Positions 1 through 6,065 of a DNA stretch of 7,605 bases are shown here, in pieces (the first letter of the stretch is position 1; the number at the start of each line of letters is the position of its first letter). Both the position numbers and the translations under genes were made by a program. Under the pieces are notes generated by a model. It was given only the letters and a program-made list of their open reading frames with translations. It did not search any database and was not told the DNA's origin. Location of the stretch: contig JAKSCN010000543.1 in NCBI GenBank assembly GCA_022360595.1, positions 1 to 7,605 on the forward strand. The letters run 5' to 3'. The stretch is from Chromatiales bacterium. Lineage in GTDB: Bacteria > Pseudomonadota > Gammaproteobacteria > Chromatiales > Chromatiaceae.

Positions 1-605
1 GCTGCAGAGACTCTACTCACCCGTGCACGCAAAATTGCCGGCACCGCCCGAAAGGCAAGCAATAGCATCAATATTGCCAGATAGATCAACGGCTCGCGCA
101 GATCTGCTTTTACCAACCAGATGCAATGCAGCACACCGCCGATGGCGCTGAAGTAGACCAGCCGGTGCAGACGCTTCCAGCGCTTACCGCCCAGCCTCTT
201 GATCATGCCGTTAGTGGATGTCACCGCCAGCGGAATCAGCGAGACAAAGACAGCAAAACCGATTGTGATGTAAGGCCGCTCAACCACATCAGCAATCACC
301 GCTGAAAAATCCAACCCCTGATCCAGTATGAAGTAGACGCTTGCATGTGCTAGCGCATAGAAGAAGGCGTACAGTCCCAGCATTCTACGCAAACGCACCA
401 GTTCACCTATACCGGTCAATTTCTGCAAGGGTGTTATAGCCAATGTAATCAGCAAAAACCGCAGCGCCCACTGGCCACTATCGTGAGTGAGCTTCTCGAT
501 CGGATTGGCGCCCAAGTCAATAAACGGCCACAGCATCACCGGCGTCAGGCAGGCGATAAACAGCAGTGGTTTGACTATGCGGGTGACAATTTGAGCACGG
601 GTCAT
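1..605 (-). CDS. msrQ: MsrQ, haem-binding membrane subunit of the periplasmic methionine sulfoxide reductase (3' end cut by window edge)
   Basis: I translated this frame by hand. It is open from an ATG at 605 to the left edge, giving 201 residues without a stop; MsrQ proteins are roughly 200-215 residues, so only a few C-terminal residues should be missing. The protein is a multi-helix membrane protein of the ferric-reductase-like (YedZ) family. It has a conserved-looking helix with His87 (ALAHASVYF), then KRWKRLHRLVYF with His147 and GGVLHCIW with His160, which match the positions of the haem-ligand histidines of the family. In known systems MsrQ passes electrons from quinol or a cytosolic flavin reductase to MsrP across the inner membrane. 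The start lies 23 bases after the msrP stop, and AGAAG 8 bases upstream is a weak ribosome site, so the gene is probably cotranscribed with msrP. The family call is confident because of the neighbour and the histidine pattern. Confidence 0.92.
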   Translation of the reverse strand, partial: MTRAQIVTRIVKPLLFIACLTPVMLWPFIDLGANPIEKLTHDSGQWALRFLLITLAITPLQKLTGIGELVRLRRMLGLYAFFYALAHASVYFILDQGLDFSAVIADVVERPYITIGFAVFVSLIPLAVTSTNGMIKRLGGKRWKRLHRLVYFSAIGGVLHCIWLVKADLREPLIYLAILMLLLAFRAVPAILRARVSRVSA

Positions 606-628
606 CTGTTCAGCTTCTTATACAGTAT

Positions 629-1600
629 TCAAAAGAACTTGGTCAGATCCATACCACTGTAGAGACTGGCAACCTGTTCACCATACCCGTTGAACATTTC
701 GGTATCGCGTTTTAACCACTCTCCCAGCCTGCGTTCACGTTTCTGACTCCAGCGCGGATGGCTGACACCGGGATTCACATTGGCGTAGAAACCGTATTCA
801 CGGGGCTGCAGCATATTCCAGGTGGTATCAGGCTCTTCGCGCATAAAGCGAATAGCCACGATTGACTTGATACTCTTGAAGCCGTATTTCCACGGCAGCA
901 CCAGACGGAGCGGCGCACCGTTCTGGTTGGGCAACACCTCGCCATACATACCGACAGCCAACGTCGCCAACGGATGCATCGCCTCATCAATACGCAACCC
1001 TTCACGATAGGGCCAATCCAGAACCTTGATATTCTGAGTTTTCAGATTTTTCGGATCATAGATGGTTTCAAAATAGACATACTTGGCCTGTGAATTAGGC
1101 TGAAAACGCTTCAGTGTGTCACCAAGGGAAAAGCCTACCCATGGGATCACCGCAGACCAAGTCTCGACACAACGCAGGCGATAGATGCGATCTTCCAACG
1201 GTTGCTTATCGAGTATATCTTCCAGGTGATAAGTACCCGGCTTGTCGCACTCCCCCGAAACCTCAATGGTCCAGGGGCTGGTTTTCAGTTGATGGGCATT
1301 TCTGGCGGGGTCCTCCTTGCGAGTGCCCAACTCATAGAAATTGTTATAGCTGGTGACATCATCATAATCCGAGAGATCTTCATCCGTACTGAACGGCCCC
1401 AAAGGCAGACCCTTATAAGCAGCCAGCTTCTTGCCTGCCGCTGTCTGGGCGTGCACATCCCCACCGCGATAGAACAACCCACCACCAATCGACATCCCCG
1501 CTGCCGCCACGGCGGTGGCCAAAAACCGACGCCTCGATTTATACACCGACTGATCGGTAATTTCCGAGGGCTTAATATCTTCAGGTCGTTTAATCAGCAC
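629..1600 (-). CDS. msrP: MsrP, Tat-exported molybdopterin-dependent protein-methionine-sulfoxide reductase catalytic subunit
   Basis: The 323-residue protein belongs to the sulfite-oxidase-fold molybdopterin family. It repairs oxidised methionines in periplasmic proteins, using electrons from MsrQ. A twin-arginine signal is visible at residues 22-27 (SRRRFL), followed by an Ala/Gly-rich hydrophobic stretch and a likely cleavage site after Ala51 (DVHA-Q). Cys144 in RLRCVETWSAVIPW is the expected molybdenum ligand. Downstream blocks such as MYGEVLPNQNGAPLRLVLPW and KYGFKSIKSI are typical of this family. Length agrees with E. coli MsrP (about 334). The start codon is GTG; it is chosen because AAGGAG lies 9 bases upstream (1611-1616) and the signal peptide begins at a sensible place. 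The gene follows the sensor kinase after 85 bases that contain a candidate operator and promoter, and msrQ follows after 23 bases. Confidence 0.95.
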   Translation of the reverse strand: MLIKRPEDIKPSEITDQSVYKSRRRFLATAVAAAGMSIGGGLFYRGGDVHAQTAAGKKLAAYKGLPLGPFSTDEDLSDYDDVTSYNNFYELGTRKEDPARNAHQLKTSPWTIEVSGECDKPGTYHLEDILDKQPLEDRIYRLRCVETWSAVIPWVGFSLGDTLKRFQPNSQAKYVYFETIYDPKNLKTQNIKVLDWPYREGLRIDEAMHPLATLAVGMYGEVLPNQNGAPLRLVLPWKYGFKSIKSIVAIRFMREEPDTTWNMLQPREYGFYANVNPGVSHPRWSQKRERRLGEWLKRDTEMFNGYGEQVASLYSGMDLTKFF

Positions 1601-1635
1601 CGCTTGCTACTCCTTACATTCGTGTCGAGAGCTAC

Positions 1636-1664
1636 AGAATAAGCCAGCCACTCGCCTCAGACAT
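1636..1664 (-). promoter_or_regulatory. Candidate sigma-70-like promoter of msrPQ
   Basis: On the minus strand, TATTCT (1641-1636, 4 of 6 match to TATAAT) follows ATGTCT (1664-1659, a poor -35) with a 17-base spacer. A poor -35 with a regulator site directly upstream is the usual layout of promoters activated by OmpR/PhoB-type regulators. The predicted start would leave a leader of about 30 bases before the GTG of msrP. This is pattern matching only, and read-through from the kinase gene is equally possible. Confidence 0.35.
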
Positions 1665-1683
1665 CACGGAAATATCACGAAAT
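1663..1683 (-). promoter_or_regulatory. Candidate operator for the adjacent response regulator, upstream of msrP
   Basis: Read on the minus strand, the site consists of ATTTCGTGAT followed directly by ATTTCCGTGAT. The hexamer CGTGAT recurs exactly 11 bases apart. OmpR/PhoB-family regulators bind as head-to-tail dimers to direct repeats of about 10-11 bases. The element ends 62 bases before the msrP start and abuts the candidate -35. A very similar element (17 of 21 positions identical) lies upstream of the response-regulator gene. Binding by that regulator is inferred. Confidence 0.5.
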
Positions 1684-1685
1684 AC

Positions 1686-3158
1686 TCACTGTTCCGCCAC
1701 AGGCAAGGCAAAGGTAAAAATGGCGCCGCCCTCCACGCTGTTATCAGCGCTCAAGTGGCCCTGCTGCAACTCCACTATCTTTTTGGCAATAGCCAGACCC
1801 AGACCCGCATGGCCTTTGCGCTTATCTTTTTTATGCTTACTGCGATAGAACGGCTCGAAGATTCTGTCCAACTCCTCAGCAGGAATGCCTTCGCCCGAAT
1901 CACTCACTGAGACCCGTACCGTCTTCTCACCATTATTGAGACCGAGCCGTACCGTACCACCCGTAGGAGTGTGATCCAGGGCATTGCCAATCAGGTTATC
2001 CAGCACCCGCTCCGTCAGTGCGATATCGGCCATCACAAAAGGCACCACCGAGGGGGGATCCATATACAGCGTGATATCGCGCTTATCTGCCTCCAGCTTG
2101 AACTTCATCACCACATCCTGCAGTAGCTCCGGCAAGGCGAAGGGCTCGCTTTGGACACAGGTATCGCGCGCTTCCAGATGGGCCAGTTCAAACAGATCCT
2201 CAACCATTCCCTTCAAGCGGCTGCTCTGATGCAGAGCTGAATCGAGATAGTCTTCACGATTAGCCGTATCCAGCTCCCCACCCTTCATATGCAACGTCTC
2301 CAGATACCCATGCACCACCGCCAGCGGCGTGCGCAGATCATGAGAGATCTGCGCAATCAACTCGCGGCGCAGGCGATCCTGGGACTTGAGCTGATCAAGC
2401 TGCGACACAATGCGCTCAGCCATATCATCATAGAGCCCCCCCAGCTCATCGATCTCATCCTTGGCGGCTTTTACACCAGAGAAGCAAGGCTCGTAGTGAG
2501 AGAAGTCACTGCCGGCAAACTGCTCCATGGTCCTATGCAGGCGTTGCAAGCGCCGGGTCAGCAGATGAAACAGCAGCAGGCCTGCCAATAGACCAAATCC
2601 AAGACTACCCAACACAGCCCAAGCACTCAGACGCCAGACATAAGTGTCTTTCAACTGCTGCTCGGCAGTATCGTAATTTTTACCGCGTAGTACGACGTAG
2701 AGATACCCCTGATGTTCTCCATCAGAGTAGACCTTTGCCGCCGAGAAGGTCTTTCTACGTAGACCTGAGCTGGGGTCATCGCCCAACACCGGCAGACTAT
2801 CCCCTTTGAGAAAGTCATGGATAGGCTGCACATCGACCTTATTCAACATCACCTTACCCGGCTCGGCAGAGAACGAGAGGATATTACCCACCTTATCCAG
2901 CAGATAGATCTCGATACTTGGATTGATCTCCATATAGGCGTCAAAGGTAGCCTTAAGTGCATCCTGATCAAGCCGGCCATCAACCACCAGTTTGCCATCC
3001 ATCAACAGTCGAGTGGCCAGATCACGGTTGAAATGCTGGGTCAACTCTTGCCAGTAACGCTCAATAACCGAGCTGCTGATCGCCACATGGATAACACCGA
3101 TCACAACGAAAAGAGCCACCAAAACGGCAGCCAAACGGGCGTAAAGTGTTTTAAGCAC
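1686..3158 (-). CDS. Membrane sensor histidine kinase of a two-component system, probably controlling msrPQ
   Basis: The 490-residue protein has the order TM1 (about 8-30), a periplasmic sensor region (about 31-173), TM2 (about 176-200), HAMP (about 198-250), HisKA and HATPase. The phosphorylated residue is His273 in AQISHDLRTPLA. The ATP-binding boxes are N (DNLIGNALDH, 387-396), G1 (DSGEGIP, 420-426), F (FEPFYR, 434-439) and G2 (GHAGLGLAIAKKIV, 449-462), all intact. The sensor region has no cysteine (only C225 and C334 exist, both cytoplasmic) but has Met53, Met76 and Met104, so direct disulfide sensing is unlikely. The start is GTG with AGGAG 6 bases upstream, and only 2 bases separate it from the regulator stop, implying translational coupling. 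Its position next to msrPQ recalls E. coli HprSR (YedVW), which controls msrPQ, but I cannot claim orthology. RstB-like or other OmpR-partner kinases are alternatives. Confidence 0.93.
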   Translation of the reverse strand: MLKTLYARLAAVLVALFVVIGVIHVAISSSVIERYWQELTQHFNRDLATRLLMDGKLVVDGRLDQDALKATFDAYMEINPSIEIYLLDKVGNILSFSAEPGKVMLNKVDVQPIHDFLKGDSLPVLGDDPSSGLRRKTFSAAKVYSDGEHQGYLYVVLRGKNYDTAEQQLKDTYVWRLSAWAVLGSLGFGLLAGLLLFHLLTRRLQRLHRTMEQFAGSDFSHYEPCFSGVKAAKDEIDELGGLYDDMAERIVSQLDQLKSQDRLRRELIAQISHDLRTPLAVVHGYLETLHMKGGELDTANREDYLDSALHQSSRLKGMVEDLFELAHLEARDTCVQSEPFALPELLQDVVMKFKLEADKRDITLYMDPPSVVPFVMADIALTERVLDNLIGNALDHTPTGGTVRLGLNNGEKTVRVSVSDSGEGIPAEELDRIFEPFYRSKHKKDKRKGHAGLGLAIAKKIVELQQGHLSADNSVEGGAIFTFALPVAEQ

Positions 3159-3160
3159 AA

Positions 3161-3883
3161 TCAGCTCCTGGCGGCGGCGCCATCGGTAAATTTATAGCCG
3201 ACACCCCAGACGGTGTGAACATAGGTAGGATTGGACGGATCTGCTTCAATTTTAGCGCGTAACCGATTAATGTGGGAGTTGACTGTATGCTCATAACCGT
3301 CGTGGTTATAACCCCATACTTTATCGAGCAACTGAACTCGATTAAACACCCGGCCAGGATGGCGAGCAAAAAAGAGCAGCAGCTCAAACTCGCGGGCAGT
3401 CAACTCAATCGACTTGCTGCTGACTGTCACCTGCCGTTTATCCACATCAATACTCATTTCGTGGAACCGCAGAATCTCTCCCGCCTCACTCTTCTCTTCC
3501 GGCTTGCTAGCCAGGGCTGTGACACGCCTGAACAACGCTTTGATACGGGCTATCAATTCTGGAATGCTGAAAGGCTTGGTCAGGTAGTCATCCGCGCCCA
3601 TCTCCAGTCCCAATACCCGATCCAGTTCAGATGACTTTGCAGTCAGCATAAGAATCGGTACATACCCTTCGACTGCTCGAAACTGGCGGCAAAGGGTTAA
3701 GCCATCGGTATCCGGAAGCATCAGATCAAGTACGACCAGCTCGTACTCGTTGGCCTCAAACAGCACCACTGCCTGCTCGCCATTCGCTGCAATATCGGCA
3801 TCACAATTGATATCGGCCAGATGACTCTGCACCAACCGTGCAATATCCGGCTCATCTTCAACTACCAATACCTTACGTCTCAT
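3161..3883 (-). CDS. OmpR/PhoB-family DNA-binding response regulator
   Basis: The protein has 240 residues. The receiver domain (about 3-120) has the acidic pair Glu9/Asp10, phospho-acceptor Asp53 (LVVLDLMLPDTDG), Thr81 and Lys103 (LTKPF), all intact. A winged-helix output domain follows (about 135-233), with the family signatures LTAREFELLLFFARHPGRVF, VDxHIxRLRxKI-like VNSHINRLRAKIE and VWGVGYKF. An in-frame GTG at 3889 would add two residues, but the ATG at 3883 is preferred: GGAG lies 5 bases upstream and the protein then begins MRRKVLVVEDE, the normal form. The stop codon lies 2 bases before the kinase GTG, so the two are one operon. Its candidate recognition element lies 72 bases upstream of its own start and again upstream of msrP, suggesting autoregulation plus control of msrPQ. 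The signal is unknown. Confidence 0.94.
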   Translation of the reverse strand: MRRKVLVVEDEPDIARLVQSHLADINCDADIAANGEQAVVLFEANEYELVVLDLMLPDTDGLTLCRQFRAVEGYVPILMLTAKSSELDRVLGLEMGADDYLTKPFSIPELIARIKALFRRVTALASKPEEKSEAGEILRFHEMSIDVDKRQVTVSSKSIELTAREFELLLFFARHPGRVFNRVQLLDKVWGYNHDGYEHTVNSHINRLRAKIEADPSNPTYVHTVWGVGYKFTDGAAARS

Positions 3884-3919
3884 AACCACTCCACTACCTA
3901 CTCACGGCCCAATTACCCG

Positions 3920-3932
3920 ATAATAGATAGTA
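3920..3932 (-). promoter_or_regulatory. Candidate -10 region of the regulator-kinase operon
   Basis: On the minus strand, TATTAT (3925-3920, 5 of 6 match to TATAAT) and an overlapping alternative TACTAT (3932-3927) lie 37-44 bases before the ATG. No good -35 is found at 17 bases, which would fit an activated promoter. The spacing from the candidate operator (23-30 bases) is longer than at msrP (21 bases), so this assignment is weak. Confidence 0.25.
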
Positions 3933-3955
3933 AAACCTATTCAGCTCTCAGTGTC

Positions 3956-3976
3956 CTCACAGAAATATAACAAAAT
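3956..3976 (-). promoter_or_regulatory. Candidate operator upstream of the response-regulator gene
   Basis: On the minus strand the site reads ATTTTGTTAT followed by ATTTCTGTGAG, two imperfect head-to-tail units in the same 10+11 arrangement as the element upstream of msrP. Seventeen of 21 positions are identical between the two sites, including an uninterrupted run of seven in the middle. Autoregulation by OmpR/PhoB-type regulators is common, so this is a plausible self-binding site. No binding evidence is available from sequence alone. Confidence 0.42.
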
Positions 3977-4054
3977 AGTCACGCAAGATGAGGCCCTGGC
4001 AGGAGAACAGCGACCCCGGGAGTATGAGATACCAAGCAAAGAGAAGTTTCATTC

Positions 4055-4081
4055 CCCCTCTGACATAGCATTCAGAGAGGG
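4055..4081. repeat. Short inverted repeat between the regulator operon and the FxLYD-like gene
   Basis: CTCTGA (4058-4063) pairs with TCAGAG (4072-4077) around an 8-base loop, and CCC/GGG extend the stem past a single bulged A. It begins 24 bases beyond the stop of the minus-strand FxLYD-like gene, so it may end that transcript, but neither strand has a U-run after the stem. The region 3884-4104 otherwise holds only regulatory DNA that I can support. Confidence 0.3.
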
Positions 4082-4104
4082 AAAAAGGCGGGAAAACAGG
4101 GGTC

Positions 4105-4593
4105 CTAATAGCTACTGGCGCTGGCCACCCGAACCTTAAGCGTTTTATAGTCAGGAATGGGACTGCTACCGCATCCGCACTTTATTTGGAAATTTTCACC
4201 ACTCTCAGGCTTAAGCGGCGTATTTATATACTCCGAACACTCATACACAAATGTTCCATTAGCATCGAACAGCTCCGCCTCCAAAACGATAGTATTGGCA
4301 GTCCTATCGCCCTCATTGACTATCTGCCCAACAACAAGAAGTTGCCCCTCTCCCCCGGTATCCTTGTAGTTTTTGATCTCTATGTTGCTTGAAAGATCAC
4401 GGCCGGCAACAAAGCTTGACATATCCAACTCATCTGAGCCGGCATCTACGCTGAATGAATAATCCATCATCGACGGCATGCCCAGCATCGTCATAAATGT
4501 CCCGGCATACATTGTCACCAGTTGCGGCACGATGAAGCCAACTCCCAGCCAAAAACCTATTTTTATTGTCCGCCAAACACCCCAGTTATCCAC
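4105..4593 (-). CDS. Hypothetical membrane-anchored protein with an FxLYD-like domain
   Basis: The 162-residue protein has one N-terminal membrane segment (about 12-38, following WRTIK), a polar linker, and then a beta-rich domain (about 70-156). That domain reads like FxLYD/DUF3426-type domains: LLVVGQIVNEGDRTANTIVLEAELFDANGTFV, with the hallmark G-x-V/I-x-N and a LFDANG block corresponding to LYDxxG, then a LKPESGENFQIK segment corresponding to the PG-x-x-x-F strand. Cys119, Cys139 and Cys141 (KCGCG) lie in or near the domain, which probably faces the periplasm. The start is GTG, supported by AAGGAG 6 bases upstream. The substrate or partner is unknown. It is an isolated gene, with 308 bases to its upstream neighbour and a divergent-free gap to the regulator operon. 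Existence is well supported; function is not. Confidence 0.75.
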   Translation of the reverse strand: MDNWGVWRTIKIGFWLGVGFIVPQLVTMYAGTFMTMLGMPSMMDYSFSVDAGSDELDMSSFVAGRDLSSNIEIKNYKDTGGEGQLLVVGQIVNEGDRTANTIVLEAELFDANGTFVYECSEYINTPLKPESGENFQIKCGCGSSPIPDYKTLKVRVASASSY

Positions 4594-4901
4594 ACAACTC
4601 TCCTTCTACTATTCGACAAAATGCTTCCACCCAGAAATTTTGTAAAGGAAAACGCTATCAGCGTGATGAAACCCAGTGGTAGTACTCGACAAAGGGCAAC
4701 TTCATAGGAGAGAGCATCCCGCTTATTTTGGTATTTCCATACAGAAAGAGAGGCTATCAGATTTATCTTAGAGCTGCTATCGGCAGGTGAGGCCCATAGT
4801 CAATCCTGTTTCACAAATGGCAACTGCCTGCGCACCGCCGTACTGAAAGACAACTCCCTTCCAGCACGGCGATGGGTTAAGGTCTCCCATTTAAACCGGT
4901 C
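4594..4901. other. Stretch of 308 bases without a convincing gene
   Basis: This stretch separates the FxLYD-like gene from the ABM-like gene. It holds the ribosome site of the former (AAGGAG, just right of 4599), presumably its promoter, and the long hairpin at 4833-4874. A minus-strand frame is open from about 4797 to 4571 and encodes a hydrophobic stretch (LPLGFITLIAFSF), but it has no usable start codon, so it could be a gene remnant or chance. No strong promoter was identified by eye. Confidence 0.5.
4833..4874 (-). terminator. Long hairpin downstream of the ABM-like gene (terminator-like, no U-run)
   Basis: In minus-strand RNA, CATCGCCGTGCTGGAAG (4874-4858) pairs along all 17 positions with CTTTCAGTACGGCGGTG (4849-4833), leaving an 8-base loop. 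Three of the pairs are G-U wobbles. On the plus strand the same three positions would be A-C mismatches, so the structure belongs to minus-strand RNA. It begins 27 bases after the stop of the ABM-like gene. The missing U-run argues against a simple intrinsic terminator; it may instead protect the 3' end of the message or work with Rho. Confidence 0.45.
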
Positions 4902-5351
4902 TTAAGAAGCGTATTTCTCTTTTGCCTCACGGGCTGCCTGGGCCTGTTGCGGGTCATAGGCCTTACCTGACCAGAGCATCTCATAGGCAATCTCTTCATT
5001 GCCGTTTTCACACAACTCCAGTACCTGCTTGAACAGCGGCTGGAAGGTATCGCTGCGATGCGATCTTTCATGATCTTCGAAGGAACTCCAGAAGGTGACA
5101 ATCAAGGCCTCCTTTCCCTTTAAATCACTCTCTACAGCTTGTCCGGTGGTACTACCTTCATTCGATATCAAACCACTGTTAAGTGCCACAAAACCGCCGA
5201 TAAACCCCGACTCAGAGTGGTAGGTTTTGACATTTTCACACAGCTCTGCGACCCGCTCCTGCAGATCATCTACTGTATATTCGGGTTTCAGGATGATTCG
5301 ATTAACAGTCACAATGCCGTTGTAAGGGAAATTTGCAATTAAATTGTTCAT
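4902..5351 (-). CDS. ABM-like (antibiotic biosynthesis monooxygenase / ferredoxin-like alpha-beta barrel) domain protein
   Basis: The 149-residue protein appears to be cytoplasmic, with no signal or membrane segment. Residues about 12-110 suggest a dimeric ferredoxin-like barrel: VTVNRIILKPEYTVDDLQERV, a strand-helix start, and ALIVTFWSSFEDHERSHRS, where the W-x(5)-H-x(3)-H pattern (Trp88, His94, His98) is typical of ABM-type folds. The C-terminal tail (EEIAYEMLWSGKAYDPQQAQAAREA) is not part of the core and is probably a specific extension. The family includes small monooxygenases, haem-degrading enzymes and proteins with no known activity, so no reaction is assigned. The ATG is well supported by GGAGG 5 bases upstream. 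It stands as a single gene, followed by a hairpin. The fold call is moderate and from pattern only. Confidence 0.7.
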   Translation of the reverse strand: MNNLIANFPYNGIVTVNRIILKPEYTVDDLQERVAELCENVKTYHSESGFIGGFVALNSGLISNEGSTTGQAVESDLKGKEALIVTFWSSFEDHERSHRSDTFQPLFKQVLELCENGNEEIAYEMLWSGKAYDPQQAQAAREAKEKYAS

Positions 5352-5718
5352 GGTAGCCTCCAGATAACTGCCACGTCATTATTTCCGACTAATTTACTAT
5401 GTTATTGTGATGTATCCGCAGTTTTTCAATAGCCACATTAAAAAACTTTGATAGTTTGAGTCAGGGCCTGGCTGTATGTGCAAGCAACAATACTCACTAA
5501 CTATTAAAGATATTGGTGTCTAAACCGATAGATAGTAGTTGAATGTCATGAAGACAACGAGCCGAGGGTTTGCCAACACTTATTTGATTGCCATTGGGAA
5601 GCTTATGAACAAGCCGATCAAGGCGGAAGGAACACTGTTGAATCACTCCCTTATAAAGGGTGGCAACAGTGACAATCAAACCAGTGGATAACAGGCCCGA
5701 AAGAGATTGGAGGAAACA
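5352..5718. other. Intergenic stretch of 367 bases between divergent genes
   Basis: This region lies between the minus-strand ABM-like gene and the plus-strand TPR gene and must contain both promoters. The left part is AT-rich (for example a TTGAAA on the minus strand near 5426), but I could not place a convincing -35/-10 pair for either gene. The right part contains a bulged hairpin at 5633-5671 and a 47-codon open frame (5548-5691) with no ribosome site, which I do not call as a gene. Confidence 0.5.
5633..5671 (+). promoter_or_regulatory. Bulged hairpin in the presumed leader of the TPR gene
   Basis: CACTGTTG (5633-5640) pairs perfectly with CAACAGTG (5664-5671). Inside it, CCCTT (5648-5652) pairs with AAGGG (5656-5660) around ATA, and TCA/TGG can add three pairs, leaving only two small bulges. 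It ends 47 bases before the ATG. There is no U-run on either strand, so it is not an ordinary terminator. A leader RNA structure or a protein-binding palindrome is possible. Confidence 0.4.
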
Positions 5719-6030
5719 ATGGATCGACAAGCGCTGGAAGATATGCTTGCTCAAGGCCAGGATAATCTGATGTTGCGCTACACGCTAGGAACACTCTACT
5801 TTAAAGAGAAAGAGTACGAAACAGCGGCTGAACACTTAGAGAGGGCTCTAGAGATCAATAACCATCACTCAGCCAGTTGGAAAGCGTACGGGCGCGCCCT
5901 AGCAGCTCAGGGAAGACGCAGTGATGCCATTGATGCGTACACCACGGGCATCACTGTTGCTCAAAAACGCGGAGACATACAAGCTGCCAAGGAGATGCAG
6001 ATTTTCCTTAAACGCTTGCAAGAGCATTAA
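5719..6030 (+). CDS. Small tetratricopeptide-repeat (TPR) protein
   Basis: The 103-residue, all-helical, soluble protein has two TPR units. The first is at about 15-48 (LRYTLGTLYFKEKEYETAAEHLERALEINN), with the usual L-x-x-x-G-x-x-Y, Y, A and A positions. The second is at about 49-82 (ASWKAYGRALAAQGRRSDAIDAYTTGI), and a capping helix follows to the end. TPR proteins act as protein-binding scaffolds, and nothing here shows the partner. An in-frame TTG at 5707 is possible, but the ATG at 5719 is chosen because GGAGG (5709-5713) sits 5 bases before it. It is the only plus-strand gene in the window. Its stop codon lies inside an inverted repeat shared with the convergent reductase gene, and its leader contains a bulged hairpin. 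Confidence 0.88.
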   Translation: MDRQALEDMLAQGQDNLMLRYTLGTLYFKEKEYETAAEHLERALEINNHHSASWKAYGRALAAQGRRSDAIDAYTTGITVAQKRGDIQAAKEMQIFLKRLQEH

Positions 6031-6054
6031 TCGGAAACAATGTTTCCGATTAAT
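6026..6054. terminator. Perfect inverted repeat between convergent genes, probable bidirectional terminator
   Basis: ATTAATCGGAAAC (6026-6038) and GTTTCCGATTAAT (6042-6054) form a 13-bp perfect stem with a 3-base loop. The TAA of the TPR gene lies inside the left arm, and the convergent reductase gene stops at 6066. Being perfect, the stem forms in RNA from either strand. The stem base is AT-rich, but no long U-run follows on either side, so efficiency is uncertain. Confidence 0.55.
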
Positions 6055-6065
6055 TCATCACCCAA

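Noticed and set aside
3951..4139. Plus-strand 62-codon open frame starting with GTG
   Set aside because: It has no ribosome site, starts over the candidate operator, contains many rare-type codons (AGA, AGG, ATA) and overlaps the end of the FxLYD-like gene. It is mostly charged, low-information sequence that I cannot link to a family.
4571..4797. Minus-strand open stretch encoding a hydrophobic segment
   Set aside because: It has no ATG, GTG or TTG near its beginning and ends inside the FxLYD-like gene in another frame. It could be a decayed gene, but the evidence is too thin.
5440..5460. FNR-box-like TTGAT sequence upstream of the ABM-like and TPR genes
   Set aside because: Only the left half matches; the ATCAA half is missing, so it is not a supported FNR/CRP-type site.
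5548..5691. Plus-strand 47-codon open frame upstream of the TPR gene
   Set aside because: It has an ATG but no ribosome site, and it runs through the bulged hairpin. The short product resembles nothing I recognise.
5497..5754. Minus-strand 85-codon open frame
   Set aside because: It would start inside the TPR gene on the opposite strand and has no family resemblance; the TPR gene explains the overlap better.
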